Assembly (NCBI GenBank): GCA_002426025.1
Contig: DINP01000068.1
Coordinates: forward strand, 272 to 12,414
Direction: 5' to 3'
DNA from: Bacteroidales bacterium UBA5537
GTDB lineage: Bacteria; Bacteroidota; Bacteroidia; Bacteroidales; Lentimicrobiaceae
Length of the DNA: 12,143 nucleotides
Below the pieces are notes generated by a model that worked only from the letters and a program-made list of their open reading frames with translations, was not told the origin of the DNA and ran no database searches. The translations under genes were made by a program, and so were the position numbers. Position 1 is the stretch's first letter. Each line of letters opens with the position of its first letter. Positions 1 through 6,884 of this stretch are shown here, piece by piece.

Positions 1-1805
1 CCGGTTCCGGTTTCTTTGTTGGTTCCGGGATTTTTAAGATTGCCATCAATTTTAAATAACCTCGATAATTCATCCTCATCTAGTCCGATTCCTGTATCGG
101 AAACACTCAGGGTTGCCTTACCATTCGGGTTTTTACAACTTACCGTTACCGATCCTCCGTTGGGTGTGAATTTAATCGCGTTGCTCAGCAGGTTTCTGAG
201 AACCGTTGAAAGCATATTTTTATCAGCATTCACAACTACATCTTTCGTAAAATCGGTATAGAGTGAAATTTGCTTGTTTTCAGCAGCAGTCCGCACAAGA
301 TCAATGGATAAATCAACAATCTCAAGCAGGTTTACAGGTTCGGGGTTAAAGTCAATCCGCCCCGATTGGGCTCTCGACCACGTAAGCAGATTTTCGAGCA
401 ATGAATATATATGCTGGCTGGATTGCCTGATGATGCCCAGATATGATCGTTTTTCCTGATCGGAAATTTCATCAAATTCGGTATAAGCCAGATCGGCAAA
501 ACCCAATAAAGAAGTAAACGGGTTTTTAAGATCGTGTGCGATAATTGACAGAAAACGATCCTTGGTTTGGATTAACTGCTCAAGTTCCACTTTCTGATCC
601 TCAATCAGTTGATTTGTTTCCTGAAGATTTGTAGCAGATTTTGCTTTGAAATAATAACGTTTAAAGAAAAAACCGAGCAAAATAATAATCACAACAAGGG
701 CGGAAATCAAAGCAATACGCGAGTTCTGATCACGCTCAAGTTTAAGCGTTTGCTCAAGATTTTCGCGCAACAAACGCTCACTATCCAACTCATCACGGCC
801 AACTGCAAAGCGGGTTTGAACTGAGTTTATCTGACTGGCAAGTTGCTCCTTATACAAACTATCCTTAAGTGCTGCATATGTTTCGAGAAATTTATACGCC
901 AGAACCGGTTGGTTCAGACTCATTGAAACCTTTGCCAATTCAGCGTAAGCTTCCATGGTAAGTTGTCTTAAACCAAGTTCTTTGGCCAGCTCAATTCCTC
1001 CTTCTATTGCGCGGTAAGCAGCAGGTTTTCGTCCGGTTTTAAAATAAACCGAGCCAAGCGAAATCTGAGCTGTGGCCATGTACTCAGAATTGCCCGTTTC
1101 CCGTGCCATAATAAAAGCCTTATCCAAATAACTTTCAGCCAGCGCCAAATCCTGTTTATTTAGATAAAGAATTCCGAGATTCGTATAAACCGCTATCAGT
1201 GAAGTACTATTAATCTTTCGGGTAACATCTTGTGATTTCTCATAAAACTCTCTTGTTTTATCGAGGGTACCGGTCTTGTCGCCCAACACGCCAAGGTTCA
1301 TGTAGGATGCCTCCATCCCCTGCTGATTATTCTGTTCTTCAAGGATAATCATTGCTCTTTTATAAAATTCTATAGCTTTATCCGTATCTTCAAGCTCGTT
1401 ATAAATAAAACCAAGATTAATGCTACTATTGGCAACCTGAGGATACATGCGGTTTTTCTCAAAAAACTCCTTTGCAAGCAGACCGTGTCTGGCAGCATCT
1501 TCAAAATTCCGGACAACACTATAAACCATACCCAGGCTATACTGAGCATTTGCCCAGGAAACAGAATCATTGTTATGAATATGTGTATCTAATTCCTGGT
1601 TAAGATATTGAATAGCAGAAACATAATCTCCCGACTCGAACGAAACCCGTGTAAGTTGCTTTAATACAGAAGCTTTGGTAGCCGGATCAGAGGCATTCTC
1701 AAGCAAAAGCCTGAGACTGTCAGCTTTCTGCTGCGAAGTATCACTGCCAAAAGCCAGCAACACAGCCATAAAACCTAAAACCAGGCTTACTCTGAGCAAT
1801 TTCAT
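1..1805 (-). CDS. TPR-repeat membrane sensor histidine kinase (3' end cut by window edge)
   Basis: This is a two-component sensor kinase of the TPR type common in Bacteroidota. About 601 residues are visible. The start at 1805 gives a signal-peptide-like N-terminus (about 1-20). Tetratricopeptide-like helices then span about 45-320 (recognisable LG.IY.....A...Y..A patterns), followed by a coiled-coil stretch and a membrane span near 366-382. The kinase core follows: H-box IIAHDLKNPF with the phospho-acceptor His near 424, N-box NLLSNAIKF near 538, and G1 box DTGIGL near 570. The visible end, GTNKETGTG, is the beginning of the G2 box, so only the last part of the ATPase domain lies outside the window. 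The TPR region is expected to be periplasmic and the kinase cytoplasmic. It lies 42 bp downstream of the radical SAM gene on the same strand, so cotranscription is possible. The signal and the cognate regulator are not visible. Confidence 0.93.
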   Translation of the reverse strand, partial: MKLLRVSLVLGFMAVLLAFGSDTSQQKADSLRLLLENASDPATKASVLKQLTRVSFESGDYVSAIQYLNQELDTHIHNNDSVSWANAQYSLGMVYSVVRNFEDAARHGLLAKEFFEKNRMYPQVANSSINLGFIYNELEDTDKAIEFYKRAMIILEEQNNQQGMEASYMNLGVLGDKTGTLDKTREFYEKSQDVTRKINSTSLIAVYTNLGILYLNKQDLALAESYLDKAFIMARETGNSEYMATAQISLGSVYFKTGRKPAAYRAIEGGIELAKELGLRQLTMEAYAELAKVSMSLNQPVLAYKFLETYAALKDSLYKEQLASQINSVQTRFAVGRDELDSERLLRENLEQTLKLERDQNSRIALISALVVIIILLGFFFKRYYFKAKSATNLQETNQLIEDQKVELEQLIQTKDRFLSIIAHDLKNPFTSLLGFADLAYTEFDEISDQEKRSYLGIIRQSSQHIYSLLENLLTWSRAQSGRIDFNPEPVNLLEIVDLSIDLVRTAAENKQISLYTDFTKDVVVNADKNMLSTVLRNLLSNAIKFTPNGGSVTVSCKNPNGKATLSVSDTGIGLDEDELSRLFKIDGNLKNPGTNKETGT

Positions 1806-1847
1806 TCCGGTGGTAAAATATTCAACCAAATTAGCCAATTTGTAATA

Positions 1848-2807
1848 TTATTTTACTTTTTTTTCGAACGGGTGTTCATAACAAAAGTCGGGAAGATAGT
1901 TGGAACTACTCTCAAGGGCTTGAATCCAGCCACGTTCGAGCCCTAGTTTCTCCATTTCGGCAACTACCTCTTCATATTCAACTTCTGAAAGTGATCTTCC
2001 CAAAAAACGATGCCCGATAACAGCAGTTACAGGGTTATATTGAGACATTAAGGAAATATGCACTTTAGTAGAAATATCATTTGCTATGAATCTAAGCACA
2101 TTCATACTATTGTTTACCTGACCTGGCAAAACAAGATGCCTGATAATCAAACCACTAATCGCCTGGCCATCAGCATCGGTAATCAATGGGGCACCTTTCT
2201 GTCTATACATTTCAGCAATTGCCTTTTGAGCAACAAGCGGGTAATCGCTGGCATCAGATAGTTCTTTGGCAAGTTCAGCATCCGCATATTTTAAATCGGG
2301 GAGATAAACATCAACAATTCCTTCGAGACTTTTTAAAACATCAACCTTATCATAAGCATTTGTATTATAAATGATTACAGGATTTCTGCCAGTTTTTTTA
2401 ACTGCTTCTGTTATTGCAATTATCTGAGGAATCATATGAGAAGGCGAAACGAACCCCAGTGCTTTGCACCCTGAATCGAGAATACTGCAAATGCGATCAA
2501 GCACTTCAGCAAGGCTCCATTCCTTAAAGATTTTTTGATTTGAATTAGTACTGATCTGGCAGTTCTGGCAATAGATACACTGCAGATTGCAGCGATAGAA
2601 AAAGACATTGCAAATTCCGTTCAACCCACTTATTGGAGGCTCTTCCCCTTTATGTGCGCATATCGAGGCTATTTCGAACCCGGCACCGGCATTGCAATAA
2701 CCGCGGTTTTCAGAAAACCGATTGGCATAGCAATTTCGCGGACAAACCGTGCAATTTGTTAATACTCCTGGGTCCGTCTTTGCAGAACCATTTTCAGATA
2801 GTCTCAT
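1848..2807 (-). CDS. pflX: PflX-type radical SAM protein (pyruvate formate-lyase activating enzyme-like, COG1313)
   Basis: A 319-residue cytoplasmic iron-sulfur protein of the radical SAM superfamily. The 4Fe-4S ligand motif CX3CX2C is C73-NLQ-C77-IY-C80. An N-terminal cysteine cluster (C19, C22, C26, C38; CTVCPRNC and GYCNAG) is characteristic of the PflX group, which is related to glycyl-radical-enzyme activases. Its substrate is not established, and no glycyl radical enzyme gene lies in the window. The end fits a full-length member of the family. The start at 2807 puts the CPRNC motif about 20 residues in, as expected. It is the first gene of a leftward pair with the histidine kinase. The family assignment is firm; the physiological role is unknown. 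Confidence 0.9.
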   Translation of the reverse strand: MRLSENGSAKTDPGVLTNCTVCPRNCYANRFSENRGYCNAGAGFEIASICAHKGEEPPISGLNGICNVFFYRCNLQCIYCQNCQISTNSNQKIFKEWSLAEVLDRICSILDSGCKALGFVSPSHMIPQIIAITEAVKKTGRNPVIIYNTNAYDKVDVLKSLEGIVDVYLPDLKYADAELAKELSDASDYPLVAQKAIAEMYRQKGAPLITDADGQAISGLIIRHLVLPGQVNNSMNVLRFIANDISTKVHISLMSQYNPVTAVIGHRFLGRSLSEVEYEEVVAEMEKLGLERGWIQALESSSNYLPDFCYEHPFEKKVK

Positions 2808-2835
2808 TCAGCAATGCAGTAACTTATAGAAATAA

Positions 2836-2849
2836 CAGTCATTTGACTG
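2836..2849. repeat. 14-bp inverted repeat upstream of the radical SAM gene
   Basis: The sequence CAGTCA-TT-TGACTG is a perfect 6-bp inverted repeat with a 2-bp centre, 28 bp upstream of the radical SAM start codon. Its position fits an operator or a 5' UTR element for the leftward pair. No known regulator site was recognised. Confidence 0.35.
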
Positions 2850-3156
2850 CATTTCTCAGTTGTGATATATTTATTTATTTTAATTGTAAAAGTAACCGGC
2901 ATCAGAATTTTTTTTTACATGAGTCCATTTTTTACCAGATAATTTATGACCGGACAGTAATTTTAACTTTAAATTGACTGTGATTTCTTTCCTGCTGTAT
3001 GAGAAAAAAATCATTCTGTAAAATAAACTCACCCAAAATTGTAAAATTTATATACATTGCAAAAATCAAAATATAAGTTAAAAATACCCCGTGGGGTTTA
3101 TTAAAAATTGGAACAAACGGGTTTAGTGAATTACAAGATTAATTAGTACTGTAAAA

Positions 3157-3203
3157 AAAACAACTGCTAAAACCTTATTCTACCAATGGTTTTGGTTGTT
3201 TTA
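3157..3203. repeat. Long imperfect inverted repeat (hairpin) in the intergenic region
   Basis: The left arm, aaaacaac then (tgct) then aaaacc at 3157-3174, pairs with the right arm ggtttt then gg then ttgtttt at 3188-3202. This gives roughly 13-15 pairs with a small bulge and a 13-nt loop. It does not directly follow any gene. A perfect minus-strand -7-like element (TATATTTG, read from 3218 to 3211) lies just beyond the right arm, so a leftward transcript could begin with this hairpin. Terminator, sRNA or mobile-element relic are all possible. Confidence 0.4.
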
Positions 3204-3280
3204 CTGCTAACAAATATAAGGTATTTTTTTCAAAATGATACCTTTAAACAGCGTTCTTTTTAAGAAAATTATAATTTATC

Positions 3281-3303
3281 GCAGTTTATAATTATAATAC
3301 TGC
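3281..3303. repeat. Nested inverted repeat GCAGT...ACTGC around an AT palindrome
   Basis: GCAGT (3281-3285) and ACTGC (3299-3303) flank the self-complementary 12-mer ttataattataa, with one unpaired base. It could be a dyad operator or a hairpin. AT richness makes the inner part less surprising than the GC-containing outer arms. Confidence 0.3.
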
Positions 3304-3390
3304 AACAGATTGTTTGGATCCGGATTATCCCAACTACTATAACAGACATTAAGATCCCAAAATCCTGGATTTATATTGGAATGTTAGCGT

Positions 3391-3429
3391 TCTAATGTGG
3401 GGATATTTAGGAGTCTTAACCACATTTAG
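3391..3429. repeat. Inverted repeat CTAATGTGG / CCACATTTAG
   Basis: The arms pair over about nine bases with a one-base bulge, around a 19-nt loop (3401-3419). It is the third hairpin-capable element within 280 bp of the same non-coding region. No adjacent gene end or U-run supports a terminator role. Confidence 0.3.
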
Positions 3430-3562
3430 GCTGAATCTGCATAATCACGTACTAAATTGTTTTCGGTAAATACTTGTGATTAAGTTTTTACTTAAACGGT
3501 TGCCAGTTATCAATCCCGATTATTCGATTAATTAGAAAAATGATGAAAAACTCTTATTTTTA

Positions 3563-3594
3563 TTTAGTCTTAATTAATATTAATTGTATATTTG
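3563..3594 (+). promoter_or_regulatory. Candidate Bacteroidota promoter with palindrome in the spacer
   Basis: A perfect -7 match TATATTTG (TAnnTTTG, 3587-3594) is preceded 20 bp upstream by TTTA, a 3 of 4 match to the -33 TTTG. The spacer contains the perfect 14-bp palindrome aattaatattaatt (3572-3585), directly abutting the -7 element, where a repressor dimer could block sigma binding. If it is used, the GH19 cluster would have a leader of about 140 nt. The call rests on consensus matching alone. Confidence 0.4.
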
Positions 3595-3605
3595 GAATCA
3601 GATTA

Positions 3606-3637
3606 TTGCAAATTATTGACTCTAAAATATACTTTCG
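3606..3637 (+). promoter_or_regulatory. Second candidate promoter for the GH19 cluster
   Basis: TTG (3606-3608), a 21-bp spacer, then TACTTTCG (3630-3637), one mismatch from TAnnTTTG. The 8-bp palindrome CAGTACTG (3647-3654) lies at or just after the predicted transcription start. The leader would be about 100 nt. It competes with the upstream candidate ending at 3594. Confidence 0.35.
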
Positions 3638-3745
3638 TACTTACTACAGTACTGCACACTCTCAGGTAAATCTCCTTGACTATTGTTAATCAATAATTTA
3701 GAGTGATCTGATTTTAATAAACATTAACCATTTAACCAATGCGTG

Positions 3746-4558
3746 ATGTTACTAAAAAAAGGATCAACCGGTGATGATGTAAAAATGCTTCAGAGAAGAT
3801 TAGGTTTAACAGCCGATGGAGATTTTGGGAATGTCACAGAGGCTAAAGTCAAAGAATGGCAACTGCTGCAAAGCATTGAACCCGATGGAATTATTGACGA
3901 CATAAGCTGGAGAATTTTATTCCCAGATTATAAACCTTCCGGCGAAATTACTCCAGAAAATTTTAATCTACAAAAGCTGAGTGGGCATATTCCCGATCAG
4001 GTATTGATCCAGATCCCCGAAACTGCAATTAAGTTCAACATTGCAACCAAACTTCGGCTCGCTCACTTCTTGTCGCAATGCGGCCACGAAAGTGGCGGGT
4101 TCACCATTTTAACTGAAAATCTCAACTATTCAGCCGACAGGCTCAAGGTTATTTTTTCGAAATACTTTCCTGGTCAGCTCAGTAATTTATATGCCCGTAA
4201 TCCAGAAAAAATTAGATCAAGAGTTTATGCAAACAGACTTGGAAATGGCGATGAAGCCAGCGGTGATGGATACAAGTACAGAGGCCGGGGTTATATCCAA
4301 CTAACCGGTAAAGAAAACTATGGCCGTTTTGCTGATTTTATTGGCGAAGACACTGTTTCTGATCCCGATCTGGTCGCGACAAAATATGCGCTATCATCTG
4401 CAGCATTTTACTTCAACATGAGAAACATCTGGCCGATATGTGATCGCGGTGAGTCTGAAGAGGTAATAACTTCAGTAACACTGCGCATAAACGGGGGAAA
4501 CATAGGGCTTCCTGACAGAATAAAGCACTTCTATGAATATTTCAACCTGCTTAAATAG
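3746..4558 (+). CDS. GH19-type chitinase/lysozyme with N-terminal peptidoglycan-binding domain (endolysin-like)
   Basis: About 270 residues. Residues 3-60 form a peptidoglycan-binding domain (LKKGSTGDDVKMLQRRLG, then DGDFGN). Residues about 75-270 are a glycoside hydrolase family 19 fold as found in phage endolysins. Key sites are CGHESGGF with the putative catalytic Glu near 115, TENLNYS with a second Glu near 124, the GRGYIQLTGKENY signature near 180-192, and INGG near 249. The expected activity is cleavage of beta-1,4 links in peptidoglycan or chitin. There is no signal peptide, so the enzyme should start in the cytoplasm and need help to reach the wall. The ATG at 3746 is preferred; a GTG at 3743 is also in frame, and an ATG at 3739 opens only a short out-of-frame ORF. 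It is first in a four-gene cluster, 22 bp before a membrane protein gene, an order reminiscent of endolysin/holin cassettes. It could be a domesticated phage gene, but no other phage genes are present. Confidence 0.88.
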   Translation: MLLKKGSTGDDVKMLQRRLGLTADGDFGNVTEAKVKEWQLLQSIEPDGIIDDISWRILFPDYKPSGEITPENFNLQKLSGHIPDQVLIQIPETAIKFNIATKLRLAHFLSQCGHESGGFTILTENLNYSADRLKVIFSKYFPGQLSNLYARNPEKIRSRVYANRLGNGDEASGDGYKYRGRGYIQLTGKENYGRFADFIGEDTVSDPDLVATKYALSSAAFYFNMRNIWPICDRGESEEVITSVTLRINGGNIGLPDRIKHFYEYFNLLK

Positions 4559-4580
4559 TTTTATCTAATCTTAGTACATC

Positions 4581-5435
4581 ATGGAAAAAGAAGAAAAAAA
4601 CCTGTTAAACAGCATAAAGAGAGCCACAATTTTATCGGGTATCGGAATGGGGCTTTTACTGGGCATCATCATAGGCCTTTCTACAACTGAGGTTGTAAAA
4701 GTAATTATGGGGATTCTAACCGCCTTACTTGGAGCCTTCCTTGGATTCGACAAGCGCAGTTTCACCGGAATGGAAGCAGATGAGTACCTTAAAGAGAAGC
4801 ATAATTCACTTTTTACTGCTTTGCGTGCCGGCTGGTTTGGCCTCGCTGTAGTTGCCGGAATTCTATCGGCAATGTGGATTCGCACCAACGAGATTTTTAC
4901 ACCCAGTGTAAAATGGAGCGTTGACCAATGGACTGATGCCGGTTATGATTCATTGTATGCACGGAAACTGGTTACCTACCAGAGGTTTGCCATCGATCCA
5001 AATACAGGCGAATTGCGACCTGAAACCGAATTGAATAAAAGCGCCAGATCAAGTCTGTTTAGCTCAGAACAGGCTCAGGAATTGTGTGGATCAACCGATC
5101 CCGATCAATGGAACAACGATTGGGCTGTTGCCAAACAAGCGCTTCTCGGCCTGGATGATGATGCAATAACACCGGTTGTCACTGCAATTGAAGAAAACAT
5201 TCCTGAATCGGATCGTTTTGCATTTCTATCAGGATTATACAATTTGCTGTGCACCATGGGCCGAGAAAACACCCATTTCTGTAAACTCGGGCAGAATATC
5301 GATTCCTGGAAAAGCGAAGGCGCAACTTCCGGTGTAGCTCTTGAGATATTGAAGCTTGAACCTGAAAATCAGCAAAATATGATGCGTACCCTTTCAGGAA
5401 TGGTTTGCAGACTCGAAAAGAAACAATCAAACTAA
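4581..5435 (+). CDS. Uncharacterised three-span membrane protein with periplasmic cysteine domain (paralogue A)
   Basis: I do not recognise a named family. In the 284 residues, hydrophobic segments lie at about 17-34 (glycine-rich GIGMGLLLGIIIGLS), 39-56 and 82-100. A charged loop (about 57-80) lies between the second and third. By the positive-inside rule the N-terminus and this loop are cytoplasmic, and residues 101-284 form a periplasmic domain. That domain has W117-T-D-A-G-Y, LFSS-x4-LC (C169), NLLCT (C224), plus C234 and C276. The gene at 6885-7832 matches it in topology, in the glycine-rich first span and in the C169/C224 pair (C195/C248 there), so the two are diverged paralogues flanking the protease gene. 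It is translated 22 bp after the GH19 gene and ends 12 bp before the protease. The GH19 gene may depend on it for export (holin-like role), but the large soluble domain is unlike a typical holin. Confidence 0.85.
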   Translation: MEKEEKNLLNSIKRATILSGIGMGLLLGIIIGLSTTEVVKVIMGILTALLGAFLGFDKRSFTGMEADEYLKEKHNSLFTALRAGWFGLAVVAGILSAMWIRTNEIFTPSVKWSVDQWTDAGYDSLYARKLVTYQRFAIDPNTGELRPETELNKSARSSLFSSEQAQELCGSTDPDQWNNDWAVAKQALLGLDDDAITPVVTAIEENIPESDRFAFLSGLYNLLCTMGRENTHFCKLGQNIDSWKSEGATSGVALEILKLEPENQQNMMRTLSGMVCRLEKKQSN

Positions 5436-5447
5436 ATACCAAACCCC

Positions 5448-6881
5448 ATGAAAATCAAATATTATCTACTGAATGTACTGTTGGTTATGGTGTATCAGAT
5501 TTCAGAAGTTATTGCCCAGAGCAGTGACAGAGAAAGTGCACAAACTTCAGTTGTAAAGGTAAAAACCAGTTTCATTAAGGTAAGCAACGGAAAAAAAGTA
5601 AAAGAAATAGGTACAGCCTCGGGTTGGTGCTGGAAAGAACCAACCCTTGTTGTTACCGCTTTGCACGCCGTGGCCGGAGCTGATGAAATTACCATTCACC
5701 GCGATAACAACTCCTCAACAAAGGCAAGCATTGAAAGAGTGCTTAAAGAAGCAGACCTCGCCCTGCTCAGTTTAAACTCAGATATTGGGCTCAGGCCGTT
5801 AAACCTTCAGGACGCTGATCCTAATTCCGGAATGGAATATTATGTCTGGGGGTTTCCTCAGGGTGTATTCTCAATGCAGGGAGATGACATTCGCTTTTCG
5901 CGAAGTCTTGAACAATCCCCGACACTGAATAGCATTCTGACAGGCAACAGCCTGAAATCAGAACTTATTACCCAGGGCTATCCATTGCCGGTTGCCCGCA
6001 TTTACCGGATCAGTTCGACCATTCAGCCCGGACATTCCGGAGCACCAATAATGGCCAAAAATGGAGTTGTGATCGGCATTGCTGACGGTGGACTCAGGGG
6101 AGGTGCAGCTCGCATAAACTGGGCTATGCCGGCTGCCTATTATGTGCCCCGGCTAATATCATCGAATGATCAGATTCCAAGATCACCTTCGGTTCAGACC
6201 AGTCTTTATTCAAGCTTGACAACCGTTGATCTGGATGCTACCGAACAAGAGGAACTTGAAAAAGTTAAGTCAGAAGCATCAGAAAATAAGGTGGTTAATG
6301 GGACGCAATCAGTTTCAAAAACCTGGACAGCTTCTTACAATGACATTCTTGAAACGATGGATTACGAGGGTCAACGCGAACTGAATGAACTTACCTCGTT
6401 ATTTAATATTGACATGTCGGGTAAGAGTTTCGACATTTATGAGGATTTTAACACCGGGGCCACCTTCGCGATACCCGGAGGTGAAAATCTCCAGATTCAT
6501 GATGGCAGCTGGTTTAACGCTTCAAACAGCGATGAAACGCTTCAATACTTCGCCTCTTCATATGTAACATCAGGAACCGAGGAATCAATTCTGACCGTTA
6601 CCGGTATTCTTGAAGCAATTTTTCCGTCCAACACCTGGAGTCCGGTTGTCGAAGAGGAATTTGGCTGGACATCGATTGATGAGTATTTTCACATTTTCAG
6701 TGGCAATTTTATTGATAGCAATCAGAATTTTGCAAGTGTTGATGCCGAGGTTGACGGCGAGTACCTGCTCATTGTATTTACACTACATAACGAACAAAGA
6801 TTGGAGTATGATGATGATTACCTGAAACAATACCTTCATTATTCAATCGGAATGCAAATGAGCGCTTTTAGTGAAAATTAA
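5448..6881 (+). CDS. Exported trypsin-like serine protease with C-terminal domain of unknown function
   Basis: 477 residues. A signal peptide covers about 1-23, with a likely cut after VIA. A trypsin-like domain (S1/S1C style) spans about 33-235. The apparent triad is H73 (VVTALHAVAG), D103 (EADLALLSL) and S197 (PGHSGAPI), where GHSGAP stands in place of the usual GNSGGP. No PDZ domain follows, unlike DegP/HtrA. Instead an acidic linker (about 238-300) leads to about 180 residues that I cannot assign, rich in aromatic and acidic residues with probable beta-strands. A PsbP/Mog1-like fold is a loose guess. It should act in the periplasm. It lies between the two paralogous membrane protein genes, 12 bp after one and 3 bp before the other, so the periplasmic domains of those proteins are natural candidates for substrates or partners. 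This link is inference. Confidence 0.88.
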   Translation: MKIKYYLLNVLLVMVYQISEVIAQSSDRESAQTSVVKVKTSFIKVSNGKKVKEIGTASGWCWKEPTLVVTALHAVAGADEITIHRDNNSSTKASIERVLKEADLALLSLNSDIGLRPLNLQDADPNSGMEYYVWGFPQGVFSMQGDDIRFSRSLEQSPTLNSILTGNSLKSELITQGYPLPVARIYRISSTIQPGHSGAPIMAKNGVVIGIADGGLRGGAARINWAMPAAYYVPRLISSNDQIPRSPSVQTSLYSSLTTVDLDATEQEELEKVKSEASENKVVNGTQSVSKTWTASYNDILETMDYEGQRELNELTSLFNIDMSGKSFDIYEDFNTGATFAIPGGENLQIHDGSWFNASNSDETLQYFASSYVTSGTEESILTVTGILEAIFPSNTWSPVVEEEFGWTSIDEYFHIFSGNFIDSNQNFASVDAEVDGEYLLIVFTLHNEQRLEYDDDYLKQYLHYSIGMQMSAFSEN

Positions 6882-6884
6882 TGT

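Larger units (their letters stand above)
2808..3742. other. 935-bp AT-rich divergent intergenic region
   Basis: No convincing gene was found on either strand. The longest plausible plus-strand ORF near the right end (3540-3689, 49 codons) has no recognisable features. The stretch holds several inverted repeats (2836-2849, 3157-3203, 3281-3303, 3391-3429), a perfect AT palindrome (3572-3585) and two candidate Bacteroidota-type promoters facing the GH19 gene. It must contain the promoters of both the leftward radical SAM/kinase pair and the rightward cluster. Its length is well above what two promoters need, so a small RNA, a long leader or decayed DNA is possible. Confidence 0.7.

Noticed and set aside
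2633..2977. 114-codon plus-strand ORF overlapping the start of the radical SAM gene
   Set aside because: It is mostly antisense to a well-supported gene, and its tail in the intergenic region has no recognisable domain.
3097..3113. Short GC-containing hairpin (taccccgtggggtt) as a terminator
   Set aside because: The stem is only about four pairs around a tight loop, with no U-run and no gene ending nearby.
3540..3689. 49-codon plus-strand ORF upstream of the GH19 gene with a hydrophobic start
   Set aside because: Low complexity and AT-driven composition, no motif, and it overlaps both candidate promoters, so it is more likely regulatory DNA.
3739..3774. Short ORF (MRDVTKKRINR) beginning at an ATG just before the GH19 start
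   Set aside because: Out of frame and only 11 codons. It is probably fortuitous, although a translational leader effect cannot be excluded.
4571..4888. 105-codon minus-strand ORF inside the first three-span membrane protein gene
   Set aside because: Its translation is an antisense shadow with no domain features, while the plus-strand frame has coherent membrane segments and a paralogue.
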